DNA of 64,000 nt from assembly GCF_004804355.1 (NCBI RefSeq), contig NZ_SRWZ01000004.1, forward strand, positions 62,001-126,000, given 5' to 3'. The notes below the pieces were generated by a model. It saw nothing but the letters and a program-made list of their open reading frames with translations. It did no database searches and was not told the origin of the DNA. A program made the translations under genes and the position numbers. Below, piece by piece: positions 39,480 through 48,065 of the stretch; within the stretch, counting starts at the first letter, position 1; every line of letters starts with the position of its first letter. This stretch comes from Cognatitamlana onchidii (GTDB lineage: Bacteria > Bacteroidota > Bacteroidia > Flavobacteriales > Flavobacteriaceae).

Positions 39480-40373
39480 TTGAGTAGTTCAAAATCTTCA
39501 TTAGCAACACCTTCTGTGATTTCAGATTTTAAAGAGATTACAAAAATGCGTTTGTCATTAAGTGTGGTGTTTTCGTCTCTTGCCGGCTATTTGTTAGGTG
39601 TTGATACTATTGATTTTAAAGTTCTCGTGTTATTGGCATTAGGAGGGTATTTTATGGTGGGCGCTTCCAATGCTTTCAATCAAATTATTGAAAAAGATTT
39701 AGACGCATTAATGAATAGAACTAAGAATAGACCTATTCCTGCTGGAAGAATGTCTGTAAATGTTGCTTTTGTTATTGCAACAATTTTCACGTTATCAGGC
39801 ATAATTATTCTTTACACTATTAACAAGCAAACAGCTATGTTTGGTGCTATTTCGATATTTCTTTACACCTGCGTTTATACTCCTTTAAAAACCAAAACGC
39901 CATTGGCAGTTTTTGTAGGAGCTATTCCTGGCGCTATTCCATTTATGTTGGGTTGGGTTGCAGCAACTAATGATTTTGGAATTGAACCAGGGACGCTTTT
40001 TGCTTTACAGTTTTTTTGGCAATTTCCCCACTTTTGGGCTATTGGTTGGTTTTTGTTTGATGATTACGAAAAAGGAGGTTTTTTTATGTTACCAACGGGA
40101 AAGCAAGATAAGGGAACTGCAGTACAAACAATAATGTACACTATTTGGACTATAATGGTCTCTATTATTCCGGTATTTGGCTTTACAGGAGAACTCAAGT
40201 TGTCTATTATAGCTGCAATTATAGTATTTGTTTTAGGTTTAGGAATGTTGCATTACGCTGTCAGACTGTTTAGAGAAATGACTGAAAAGGCCGCAAGACA
40301 ATTAATGCTTATTAGTGTCTCTTATATTACACTTGTACAGATAGTATATGTTATCGATAAATTTATAAGATAA
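39480..40373 (+). CDS. ctaB: Protohaem IX farnesyltransferase (haem O synthase)
   Basis: CtaB attaches a farnesyl group to haem B, making haem O on the way to the haem A of the oxidase. The protein is an UbiA-family membrane prenyltransferase with about nine helices and the prenyl-diphosphate/metal motif NQIIEKDLDALMNRTKNRP. A second loop ends WFLFDDYEKGG. I place the start at TTG 39480 (297 residues, MSSSKSSLATPSV...), because a longer frame would begin upstream of the promoter -7 box. ATG 39546 is a shorter alternative but would cut into the conserved EITKMRLS region. It heads the cluster of oxidase subunit and assembly genes. Confidence 0.93.
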   Translation: MSSSKSSLATPSVISDFKEITKMRLSLSVVFSSLAGYLLGVDTIDFKVLVLLALGGYFMVGASNAFNQIIEKDLDALMNRTKNRPIPAGRMSVNVAFVIATIFTLSGIIILYTINKQTAMFGAISIFLYTCVYTPLKTKTPLAVFVGAIPGAIPFMLGWVAATNDFGIEPGTLFALQFFWQFPHFWAIGWFLFDDYEKGGFFMLPTGKQDKGTAVQTIMYTIWTIMVSIIPVFGFTGELKLSIIAAIIVFVLGLGMLHYAVRLFREMTEKAARQLMLISVSYITLVQIVYVIDKFIR

Positions 40374-40375
40374 TC

Positions 40376-40957
40376 ATGGATTTAACTCAAGGAACACCTC
40401 AGGAAAAGAATAGTAGAGCAAAAAAAATGATGCTTTGGTTTGGTATTATTTCTTTGGTTATGTCTTTTGCTGGTTGGACCAGTGCTTTTGTTGTAAGTAG
40501 TTCAAGACCAGATTGGTTAAAAGATTTTCAGTTGCCTAATGCTTTTCTTATTAGCACCGTTGTGATTATACTTAGTAGTATCTCGTTTTTGTTAGCAAAA
40601 AAAGCTCTTAAAGGATCTAATAGTAAAAGCACATTAGTTTGGCTTATAGTAACGCTTGTTCTGGGCATTGTATTTATTTATAATCAATTTTCAGGATTTC
40701 AACAGATTATAGATTTAGGATATAATTTTACCGGTCCAACAAGTAATGTAACCATGTCTTACATTTATTTAATTGCAATAGTCCATATTTTACACGTGGT
40801 TGTTGGGTTGATTTGTCTTTTAGTAGTAATTTATAATCATTTTAAACAAAAGTATTCGGTTTCAAATATGTTGGGCTTCGAATTGGCAGCAACGTTTTGG
40901 CATTTTATTGATATACTTTGGGTTTACCTCTTTCTGTTTTTATATTTTGTTAGATAA
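40376..40957 (+). CDS. Cytochrome c oxidase subunit III-like protein
   Basis: This 193-residue membrane protein has about five helices, matching the short haem-copper oxidase subunit III family. Recognisable features are the IVHILHVVVGL helix and the terminal ELAATFWHFIDILWVYLF segment with its conserved WHF-D. It starts 2 bp after ctaB, so the genes are coupled. A second subunit III-type gene follows 149 bp later. Subunit III stabilises the oxidase core and supports proton uptake; how two copies share the work is not evident from the sequence. Confidence 0.88.
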   Translation: MDLTQGTPQEKNSRAKKMMLWFGIISLVMSFAGWTSAFVVSSSRPDWLKDFQLPNAFLISTVVIILSSISFLLAKKALKGSNSKSTLVWLIVTLVLGIVFIYNQFSGFQQIIDLGYNFTGPTSNVTMSYIYLIAIVHILHVVVGLICLLVVIYNHFKQKYSVSNMLGFELAATFWHFIDILWVYLFLFLYFVR

Positions 40958-41047
40958 GTATAACTTAACTTAATTACAAAAACACAGAAATCTCTGTAAA
41001 ATGCAGTAAAACTGATATTTATCATAGGCTAAAATTTAAAGCTTATA

Positions 41048-41078
41048 TTTCGTCAGATAAATAAATTGATTATTTTTG
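41048..41078 (+). promoter_or_regulatory. Promoter of the second subunit III gene
   Basis: TTTC (41048-41051), 19 bp, then TATTTTTG (41071-41078), an exact -7 match, 28 bp before the start codon. Confidence 0.6.
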
Positions 41079-41106
41079 TGCAACTTTTAAATAACAACCA
41101 TTATAT

Positions 41107-42075
41107 ATGAGTACAGCAGTAGCAGAAAGCAAAACTTGGGGAGGTGGAAATGAGCCACTTAAAGCAAGTTACGGTAAAATGATGATGTGGTTTTTCATTG
41201 TTTCAGATGCTTTAACTTTCTCAGGGTTTTTAGCGGCCTACGGATTTTCAAGATTTAAATTCATTGATGCATGGCCAATTGCCGACGAGGTGTTTACGCA
41301 CTTCCCGTTTTTACATGGCGTAGATGCCCCAATGTATTATGTGGCATTTATGACTTTTGTGTTAATTATGTCTTCTGTAACGATGGTACTAGCTGTTGAT
41401 GCAGGACATCATTTAGACAAAGCAAAAGTTACTTTATATATGTTCTTAACCATATTAGGTGGTTTAATATTTGTGGGGTCTCAAGCTTGGGAATGGAATA
41501 CTTTTATTAATGGCGATTATGGTGCTGTACAGACAAAAGGAGGAAACATTTTACAGTTTGTAGATACAGAAGGACATAGAGTTGCTATTAGAGATTTTGC
41601 TATCGATGCGCATGGTGAACGTGTAAGGCATGAGAGAAAAACAGGTTTGTGGTTTGTAAGCGAAGGGACTTTACCAACATATACTGTAGATGAGGTGCTT
41701 AACGGTTTAGAAGCTCATGATAATATTTTAGTGAGAACGCAATTACTTACTGAAGAAGGAGAAAAAACCGTACTATCTAGAGAAGAATCCATTAGGCAAA
41801 TAAAAGATAATGGTAAACTAGTGGTTGAAGGTGCTAATCTGCACGTAAATGAATATGGTTCACCCCTATTTGCTGATTTCTTTTTCTTCATAACCGGATT
41901 TCATGGATTTCACGTATTTTCTGGAGTAGTGATTAATATCATTATTTTCTTTAATGTAGTGCTTGGTACTTATGAAAAGCGCAAAAGTTACGAGATGGTA
42001 GAAAAAGTTGGTTTATACTGGCACTTTGTTGATTTGGTTTGGGTATTTGTATTTACATTCTTCTACCTTGTTTAA
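41107..42075 (+). CDS. coxC: Cytochrome c oxidase subunit III with large internal soluble insert
   Basis: This 322-residue subunit III-family membrane protein has three N-terminal helices (about 25-45, 77-97 and 107-127). A hydrophilic segment of about 118 residues (136-253) follows, then two or three C-terminal helices starting at ADFFFFITGFHGFHVF and ending in LYWHFVDLVWVFVFTFFY. The FHGFHV and WHFVD motifs are those of subunit III. The insert is charged and lacks cysteines or an obvious cofactor motif, and would face one side of the membrane as a separate small domain. It is co-directional with subunit IV, 19 bp downstream. Confidence 0.9.
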   Translation: MSTAVAESKTWGGGNEPLKASYGKMMMWFFIVSDALTFSGFLAAYGFSRFKFIDAWPIADEVFTHFPFLHGVDAPMYYVAFMTFVLIMSSVTMVLAVDAGHHLDKAKVTLYMFLTILGGLIFVGSQAWEWNTFINGDYGAVQTKGGNILQFVDTEGHRVAIRDFAIDAHGERVRHERKTGLWFVSEGTLPTYTVDEVLNGLEAHDNILVRTQLLTEEGEKTVLSREESIRQIKDNGKLVVEGANLHVNEYGSPLFADFFFFITGFHGFHVFSGVVINIIIFFNVVLGTYEKRKSYEMVEKVGLYWHFVDLVWVFVFTFFYLV

Positions 42076-42094
42076 TTTATAATAGATTATTAAA

Positions 42095-42475
42095 ATGGCA
42101 CACGAACATAAATTAGAAATATTTAGAGGGCTTTTAAAATTTAAATCTAATACACAAAAAATTTGGGGAGTTTTAATCTTCTTAACTATCGTAACAATTG
42201 TTGAAGTTGCTTTAGGTATTTTTAAGCCAGAATCGCTAATGGTTAAGGTTTTAGGGATGAAGCTTTTAAATTGGATTTTCATCATCTTAACTATTGTAAA
42301 AGCCTATTACATTACATGGGACTTTATGCACATGCGCGACGAAACTAAAGGGTTAAGACGTGCTGTGGTTTGGACAACCATCTTTTTAATATTATACCTT
42401 ATTTTTATCTTGCTTCAAGAAGGAGGTTATGTATTTAGAGTGTATGACGAAGGTTATATAAAAAGAGATTTTTAA
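42095..42475 (+). CDS. Cytochrome c oxidase subunit IV-like protein
   Basis: This 126-residue membrane protein with about three helices belongs to the prokaryotic oxidase subunit IV (CyoD/CtaF-like) family. It shows the typical IFIILTIVKAYYITWDFMHMRDETKGLRRAV region (residues of about 62-92). It is a small accessory subunit of the haem-copper oxidase. It lies directly after the subunit III gene and is closed by a strong terminator, marking the end of the subunit genes and the start of the assembly-factor genes. Confidence 0.88.
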   Translation: MAHEHKLEIFRGLLKFKSNTQKIWGVLIFLTIVTIVEVALGIFKPESLMVKVLGMKLLNWIFIILTIVKAYYITWDFMHMRDETKGLRRAVVWTTIFLILYLIFILLQEGGYVFRVYDEGYIKRDF

Positions 42476-42503
42476 TTAGAATAATTAGTTAAAATAAGTA
42501 TAT

Positions 42504-42533
42504 AAAGGCGGTTTTTAAACCGCCTTTTTTTAA
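42504..42533 (+). terminator. Intrinsic terminator after subunit IV
   Basis: The stem AAAGGCGGTTT/AAACCGCCTTT has a TT loop and is followed by a T run. Confidence 0.88.
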
Positions 42534-42572
42534 TTTTGAAAACTTTTATTTAGAATAGAAAACTATAATTCA

Positions 42573-43295
42573 ATGAATTATAAAATAGTAAGTCGATATG
42601 TTATTTTGGGGATTTTATTCTTTCTTCCCGTTACATTTCTGTTGTTCTTATACCCAGCAACACATCATTATACTCCATTAGATATTGTAAAGGAAAAGGT
42701 TTTGGACTTAGAGGGTTTTGATTCGGATTCTAAGGATAAAATTGTACTTCAAGATCATATTACAGTGCTTGGCTTTTTAGGAGATACTCCATTGCAAAAA
42801 AAAACGACGGCCCTTAATTTAAAAGAATTAGTTTATGATAAATTTAAAGGGTTTAAACGTTTTCAAATCGTTATTCTAATGCCAAAGGGTACAGAAGGAG
42901 TTGTGAAACAGTTGAAATCTGAAATAAGCTCTTATGAAGATTTAAGGTTTTGGCACTTTGTATTTGGCAGCCCATCTAGCATCAAACATGTATACTTTAG
43001 TTTACAAAGCGATAGTGATTTAGATGCAAATTTATCCTCAGATTATGTGTTTGTAGTGGATAAAGACTTAAACCAAAGAGGAAGGTTAGATGACAGGACA
43101 GATAGAGAATTGGAAAAAAACGCAACAAAATATGGCCTTAGCGCCTATAATTGTATTGAGGTTGCCGAAATTAAAAACAAGATGAGTGATGATTTGCGTA
43201 TTCTGTTTACAGAATACAGACAGAAAAGAAAGGGAGAGTTCAATTCAGATACAAGAAGGGCAGGTGATTTAAGTGGTGAGGATATAAATAAATAG
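42573..43295 (+). CDS. Membrane-anchored SCO-like protein lacking copper ligands
   Basis: This 240-residue protein has one N-terminal membrane anchor (about 8-28) and a periplasmic domain. I do not recognise a named family, but the domain can be lined up by eye with the SCO protein encoded next door. VLGFLGDTPLQKK (65-77) matches the SCO copper loop with Thr72 and Lys76 in place of the two cysteines. FVVDKDLNQRG (160-170) matches ALIDKNGFIRS, with no histidine where SCO has its third ligand. The C-terminus is Arg/Lys/Asp-rich. It cannot bind copper in the SCO manner and may be a structural partner. The next gene starts 1 bp later, so the two are coupled. The fold assignment is inference. Confidence 0.6.
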   Translation: MNYKIVSRYVILGILFFLPVTFLLFLYPATHHYTPLDIVKEKVLDLEGFDSDSKDKIVLQDHITVLGFLGDTPLQKKTTALNLKELVYDKFKGFKRFQIVILMPKGTEGVVKQLKSEISSYEDLRFWHFVFGSPSSIKHVYFSLQSDSDLDANLSSDYVFVVDKDLNQRGRLDDRTDRELEKNATKYGLSAYNCIEVAEIKNKMSDDLRILFTEYRQKRKGEFNSDTRRAGDLSGEDINK

Positions 43296-43296
43296 C

Positions 43297-44040
43297 ATGA
43301 AAAAAACAAATTATTCGTACATCGGGATTGCCTTTATAATTTTGGTTTTTGGTATCATTTTTATTCCAAGAATTGTAGATAGAATTTCTAATAAAGATAT
43401 TATTAGAAACGAAAGTAGAAGTGACGCCATTAAAGATGTTGAAAAAAAAGCTTCCGATTTGGCTTTTATAGAAATCAATGGCAAAGCGAAAAGAGTTCCA
43501 CCGTTCTCCTTTAAAAATCAAAATGGAGATATAATCTCTAATAAAGATTATGAAGGAAAGGTTTATATTGTAGAATTCTTTTTTACGACATGTCCAACGA
43601 TTTGCCCAAGAATGAATAAAAATTTGGTTCAAATTCAGAATACATTTAATGGACTTGATGATTTTGGTGTGGCTTCTTTCACAATTAATCCAGATTATGA
43701 TACAGTAAGCGTTCTAAAAGCGTATGCGCAGCAATATGGAATAACCAATCCTAACTGGAACTTAATGACTGGGGAAAAAGAGGCGATTTATGAGCTATCT
43801 AACGAAGGGTTTAATTTATATTCTGCCGAAGATAAGAATGCCGCAGGCGGTTTTGAACATTCCGGTAATTTTGCTTTGATTGATAAAAACGGATTTATCC
43901 GTTCTAGAAAAGATAGTTATGGAAACCCAATAATTTATTATCGAGGTATTGTCTCTGAAGAAGAAAAAACCGATGAGGATGGTGTGGCAGAAGAAATAAG
44001 TATATTAAAAGAGGATATTAAAAAGTTGCTTAATGAGTAA
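43297..44040 (+). CDS. SCO1/SenC family copper chaperone
   Basis: SCO proteins deliver copper to, or reduce the cysteines of, the CuA site of oxidase subunit II. The 247-residue protein has an N-terminal membrane anchor (about 8-26) and a thioredoxin-like periplasmic domain. The copper-binding CPTIC motif is at C99/C103 and the distal ligand is H188 in GGFEHSGNF. A C-terminal acidic/Lys tail follows. All three ligands are present, so it should be active. It sits between the degenerate SCO-like gene (1 bp) and the DUF420 gene (overlap of 8 bp), in the oxidase assembly cluster. Confidence 0.93.
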   Translation: MKKTNYSYIGIAFIILVFGIIFIPRIVDRISNKDIIRNESRSDAIKDVEKKASDLAFIEINGKAKRVPPFSFKNQNGDIISNKDYEGKVYIVEFFFTTCPTICPRMNKNLVQIQNTFNGLDDFGVASFTINPDYDTVSVLKAYAQQYGITNPNWNLMTGEKEAIYELSNEGFNLYSAEDKNAAGGFEHSGNFALIDKNGFIRSRKDSYGNPIIYYRGIVSEEEKTDEDGVAEEISILKEDIKKLLNE

Positions 44041-44569
44041 TTCTAAAGAGTTATTGAACGAAAAAAAGTATAATAAGCTAATTATTGTATTATCGATTGT
44101 AATACCTATTGTGGTCGCAGCACTTTTTGGTATTAAAATACCTAATGTTGAACCTTTAACTTTTTTACCGCCTATTTATGCGTCTATAAATGCGCTCACA
44201 GCGTTTGTATTGGTTCTTGCTTTTATAGCCATTCAAAAAAAGAACGTTAAAGTGCATAGACGATTAATGACGTTTGCTATTGTTTTATCTGTACTATTTC
44301 TTGGCATGTATGTTGCTTACCACATGACAAGTGATTCTACGAAATTTGGAGGAGAAGGCGCTGTAAAGTTTTTTTATTATTTCGTATTGCTAACACATAT
44401 TTTGTTATCAATTGTGGTAATTCCTTTTGTACTGATTACTTACGTAAGGGGAATAACCAATAATATAGAAAGGCATAAAAAAATAGCTCGAATAACATTT
44501 CCTCTCTGGTTTTATGTGGCTATTACAGGCGTGATTGTTTATATCATGATTTCTCCCTATTATATTTAA
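44033..44569 (+). CDS. DUF420 membrane protein (CtaM-like)
   Basis: This 178-residue membrane protein with about five helices is of the DUF420 family. Conserved features are the PIYASINALTAFVLVLAFIA helix, HRRLMTFAI, and three membrane histidines (YHMTSD, LLTHILLS, ERHKKIAR). The Staphylococcus aureus member, CtaM, is needed for a haem-copper oxidase. The location after SCO and near ctaB fits an assembly role. Its start overlaps the end of the SCO gene by 8 bp, indicating coupled translation. Confidence 0.87.
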   Translation: MSNSKELLNEKKYNKLIIVLSIVIPIVVAALFGIKIPNVEPLTFLPPIYASINALTAFVLVLAFIAIQKKNVKVHRRLMTFAIVLSVLFLGMYVAYHMTSDSTKFGGEGAVKFFYYFVLLTHILLSIVVIPFVLITYVRGITNNIERHKKIARITFPLWFYVAITGVIVYIMISPYYI

Positions 44570-44575
44570 ATAGTC

Positions 44576-44794
44576 ATGAAACAGAAGTTTTTAATCGTTC
44601 TATTTTCTACGATGTCGTTTGTATATACCAATGCGCAATGTGCTATGTGCCGGGCTGTGTTAGAAAGCGAGGAGGGAAAAACAGCAGCAGAAGGAATAAA
44701 TGATGGTATTGTTTACCTTATGGCAATCCCTTATATACTAATTGGAGGTTTGGGGTACTTTATCTTTCGGAAATACAATACGTTAAAAAAATAA
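44576..44794 (+). CDS. Small membrane protein with CxMC motif at the end of the oxidase assembly cluster
   Basis: This 72-residue protein has a signal sequence (about 1-20, ending YTNAQ). Directly after it comes CAMC (C22 and C25), then a short polar stretch and one membrane helix (about 47-65), with a basic C-terminal tail. I do not recognise a named family. After cleavage, the CxxC pair would sit at the very N-terminus outside the inner membrane, a layout suited to metal binding or thiol exchange. It follows DUF420 by 6 bp, so an oxidase copper-assembly role is plausible but unproven. Confidence 0.75.
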   Translation: MKQKFLIVLFSTMSFVYTNAQCAMCRAVLESEEGKTAAEGINDGIVYLMAIPYILIGGLGYFIFRKYNTLKK

Positions 44795-44882
44795 TAAAAA
44801 ATTTTTTACAGAAAGTTTGTAACATTTCTTTGTATGGCTAGTCTTACTAAAAAGTGATTGGCATATCAAAATAAACAAAGTT

Positions 44883-45584
44883 ATGTTGCAGATTCATCAG
44901 CTCCACAAATCCTATGCAATAGGAGATTCAAGTTTACATGTTTTAAAGGGAATTGACTTGGAGGTTGAAGAAGGAGAGATGGTGGCTATTATGGGGTCCT
45001 CGGGCTCTGGAAAATCAACGCTATTGAATATTATTGGTATGCTTGATGAAGCCGATTCAGGAGACTATGTCCTCGATGGTTTACCCATAAAGAATTTAAC
45101 CGAAAAAAAAGCAGCTGTTTATAGAAATAAGTTTCTTGGGTTTATTTTTCAATCCTTCAATTTAATTAATTACAAGAATGCCCTAGAAAATGTGGCGTTA
45201 CCCTTATATTATCAAGGGATGAAACGTAGAGAACGTCAAGAAAAAGCCTTATTTCATTTAGAAAAAGTTGGGCTTGCCAACTGGGCAAAACATTTGCCCA
45301 AAGAACTTTCTGGTGGACAAAAACAGCGTGTTGCCATAGCTAGAGCCCTAGCGGCAAACCCTAAACTACTGCTTGCAGATGAACCAACAGGAGCCTTAGA
45401 TACCAAAACATCTTATGATATTATGGCTTTTATTCAGCAATTAAATGATGAAGGAAAAACCATTTTAATGGTTACCCATGAAGAAGATATAGCTAATATG
45501 TGTAAACGTATTGTAAGGTTACGAGATGGTGTTATTATGGAGGATACCAAGGTTCAACAAGTGAGAGCAGAGCAATATGTTTGA
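44883..45584 (+). CDS. ABC transporter ATP-binding protein, MacB/LolD type
   Basis: This 233-residue ATPase energises the two permeases that follow. It has Walker A GSSGSGKST (38-46), a Q-loop in the FQSFNLI segment, signature LSGGQKQR, and Walker B LLLADEPTGALD followed by the switch histidine in VTHE. Such ATPases power MacB-type mechanotransmission rather than ordinary transport through the membrane. It heads a five-gene set with two permeases, a membrane-fusion protein and a TolC-like channel. The stop overlaps the next start by 8 bp. No drug or substrate can be assigned from the sequence. Confidence 0.93.
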   Translation: MLQIHQLHKSYAIGDSSLHVLKGIDLEVEEGEMVAIMGSSGSGKSTLLNIIGMLDEADSGDYVLDGLPIKNLTEKKAAVYRNKFLGFIFQSFNLINYKNALENVALPLYYQGMKRRERQEKALFHLEKVGLANWAKHLPKELSGGQKQRVAIARALAANPKLLLADEPTGALDTKTSYDIMAFIQQLNDEGKTILMVTHEEDIANMCKRIVRLRDGVIMEDTKVQQVRAEQYV

Positions 45585-46806
45585 TTTAGATCTTTGGCGT
45601 GAAATATTTCAAAGTATTAATAAAAACAGAACAAGAAGTTTGCTGTCTGGTTTTACAGTAACCTTTGCCATTTTACTTTTTACGATTCTATTTGGTATTG
45701 CAAATGGTTTAAAAAACACGTTCAAAGAAGCTTTCGGGACCGATGCCAACAATTCTATAGTTATTTTTTCGGGAAGAACTTCTGTGGCTCATAATGGTCT
45801 TCAAGCAGGTAGAAAAATTCAGTTTAAAAATGAAGACCGAGACTTTTTATTAGATAAGTTTGGAGACAAGGTACAGTATTTTACCTCCAAAGTAAATAAA
45901 AATGTTAATGCTTCTTTTCAAGGAGAAAAGAATAGTTATGAAGTAAGAGGTGTGTATCCCGAGTATATGTTTATTGAAAACAACGTGCTAAAGGAAGGTC
46001 GGTATATTAATCAAAATGATATTGACAACAAGACCAAGGTTGTTGTAATAGGGAAGGTTGTAGAAGACGATCTGTTTTTTAAAGTAAATCCTATTGGTAA
46101 ATACATAAACCTTAGCGGCATTCCTTATAAAATAGTTGGCGTCTTTACCGATGATGAAGGAGATAGTGAGGAGAGTGTAATTTATATGCCTATTTCTACA
46201 ACACAATCTATTTATGGTAATAACGATTATGTAGACCTCATGCACCTTACTTACAATCCTGAAATGAATTCTGACCAAGCACTTGCATTTGGGAATTCTA
46301 TAAAGCGAAGCTTAAAAGAAAAGTTTGACGTAGCTCGGAAAGATCAACGCGCCATTAGGTTGTTTAATATGGCTCAAGGTACCAAGCAAGTAGATGTGAT
46401 GACTTTTAGTTTAACAATTATTATTCTGGTAATTGGTTTTGGCACACTCATAGCGGGTATTGTTGGCATTAGCAACATTATGATTTTTATCGTAAAAGAG
46501 CGTACTAAGGAAATTGGTATTAGAAAAGCTTTAGGAGCCTCTCCAAGGTCAATTATCTCCATCATATTAATTGAATCCATTATTATAACGGCAATCGCAG
46601 GATATGTGGGCTTGCTTGTTGGGGTTGGCGTGTTGGAATTTGTTGGGCCAAGTTTGGAACAGTATTTTATTAAGGATCCCGGTGTTAATAATGGATTGGT
46701 TATAGGGGCCACCTTAACTCTAATCATTGCAGGGGCCATAGCCGGGTATTTACCCGCTAAAAAAGCCTCAAGAATTAAACCAATTGTTGCTCTAAGAAAC
46801 GACTAA
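45577..46806 (+). CDS. MacB-type ABC permease, first
   Basis: This 409-residue permease of the FtsX/MacB family has an N-terminal helix (about 20-45), a large periplasmic core domain (about 50-280), and three C-terminal helices (about 285-400). The cytoplasmic signature KERTKEIGIRKALGA contacts the ATPase. It is followed at 2 bp by a homologous permease of similar length. The two probably form a heterodimer, unlike E. coli MacB, which is a homodimer with a fused ATPase domain. Confidence 0.92.
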   Translation: MFDLDLWREIFQSINKNRTRSLLSGFTVTFAILLFTILFGIANGLKNTFKEAFGTDANNSIVIFSGRTSVAHNGLQAGRKIQFKNEDRDFLLDKFGDKVQYFTSKVNKNVNASFQGEKNSYEVRGVYPEYMFIENNVLKEGRYINQNDIDNKTKVVVIGKVVEDDLFFKVNPIGKYINLSGIPYKIVGVFTDDEGDSEESVIYMPISTTQSIYGNNDYVDLMHLTYNPEMNSDQALAFGNSIKRSLKEKFDVARKDQRAIRLFNMAQGTKQVDVMTFSLTIIILVIGFGTLIAGIVGISNIMIFIVKERTKEIGIRKALGASPRSIISIILIESIIITAIAGYVGLLVGVGVLEFVGPSLEQYFIKDPGVNNGLVIGATLTLIIAGAIAGYLPAKKASRIKPIVALRND

Positions 46807-46808
46807 TT

Positions 46809-48053
46809 ATGCTCAGATTTTTATTAGATAGAGACACCTGGCAAGAAGTTTTTGATAGCTTAAGTAAAAATAAACTTAGGTCTATTTTAACGATGGTTGG
46901 TGTTTGGTGGGGCATATTACTTCTTATTGGTTTACTGGGGTCAGCAAGGGGATTAGAGAATTCATTTAATCGGCTGTTTGGAAGCTTTGCAACTAATAGT
47001 GTGTTTGTTTGGGGGCAGAGTACAGGTAAGCCATTCAAAGGATTTCAAGAGGGGAGACGAGTTAAATTGTCTTTGTCAGATGCTAAAAAGGTTGAAGAAA
47101 ACGTTGAGGGTATTGAGTTTGTGCTCCCAAGAAGCCAACAGCGAAAAAATATTACCAGAAATTTTCTTTCAGGAAGTTTTCAAACTGCAGGAGATTATCC
47201 TTTATTAGATGAATTACAAAAGAAGAAACTCATTCACGGTAGGTTTATTAATCAGAATGATATAGATGATAGAAAAAAAGTAGCTGTTATTTCTGAAAGT
47301 ACCTATGAACAATTATTTGAAAAAGATGAAGAGGCTATTGGTCAATATATAGAGATTGACAATATTAATTTCAAAGTTGTTGGTATGTTTGAAAACGGCA
47401 ATGTTAATATGGGGCCTTCTACAGATGTACATATTCCGTTTACAACATTTCAGCAGGTATATAACAGAGGCGATCGTATTGGTTGGATGATGATAACGGG
47501 AAAACCAGAGTTTAATATTAAACAGATAGAGGAGGATGCTAAATTATTACTTAAGAATATTAATAACATTCACCCTCAAGACAAACGCGCTTTTGGAAGC
47601 TTTAATTTAGGTAAGGAGTTTGCTAAACTCACTGGTTTTTTAATAGGGATGCAATTTTTAACTTGGTTTGTTGGGATTGCCACCTTAATTGCTGGTGTTT
47701 TCGCAATTGGAAATATATTATTAATAACTGTAAAAGAGCGCACGAAAGAAATTGGTTTGAGGAGAGCATTAGGAGCTACACCCTTTGAAATAAAGCGACA
47801 AATAGTCGTTGAAGCCGTTTTTTTAACCCTTATAGCGGGGCTTTTTGGAATCATTACCGGTGGATGGATTTTAATAGCCTTAGATCACTTTTTTGGTCAA
47901 GGCGATGATGCGGCTATAGTGAATGCCTCAGTTTCTATTGCAGTAGTTTTAATCGCCATGGTCATTCTAGTAATTTTAGGAACTTTAATCGGATTAATTC
48001 CAGCTTTTAAAGCAACTAGCGTGAAACCCATTGAAGCATTAAGAGAAGAATAA
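46809..48053 (+). CDS. MacB-type ABC permease, second
   Basis: This 414-residue permease has the same four-helix plan: a helix at about 25-45, a periplasmic domain and three C-terminal helices, with the signature KERTKEIGLRRALGA. It differs clearly in sequence from the first permease, especially in the periplasmic domain, which fits a functional heterodimer rather than a recent duplication. The adaptor protein gene begins 12 bp downstream. Confidence 0.92.
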   Translation: MLRFLLDRDTWQEVFDSLSKNKLRSILTMVGVWWGILLLIGLLGSARGLENSFNRLFGSFATNSVFVWGQSTGKPFKGFQEGRRVKLSLSDAKKVEENVEGIEFVLPRSQQRKNITRNFLSGSFQTAGDYPLLDELQKKKLIHGRFINQNDIDDRKKVAVISESTYEQLFEKDEEAIGQYIEIDNINFKVVGMFENGNVNMGPSTDVHIPFTTFQQVYNRGDRIGWMMITGKPEFNIKQIEEDAKLLLKNINNIHPQDKRAFGSFNLGKEFAKLTGFLIGMQFLTWFVGIATLIAGVFAIGNILLITVKERTKEIGLRRALGATPFEIKRQIVVEAVFLTLIAGLFGIITGGWILIALDHFFGQGDDAAIVNASVSIAVVLIAMVILVILGTLIGLIPAFKATSVKPIEALREE

Positions 48054-48065
48054 ACAATCAAAAAA

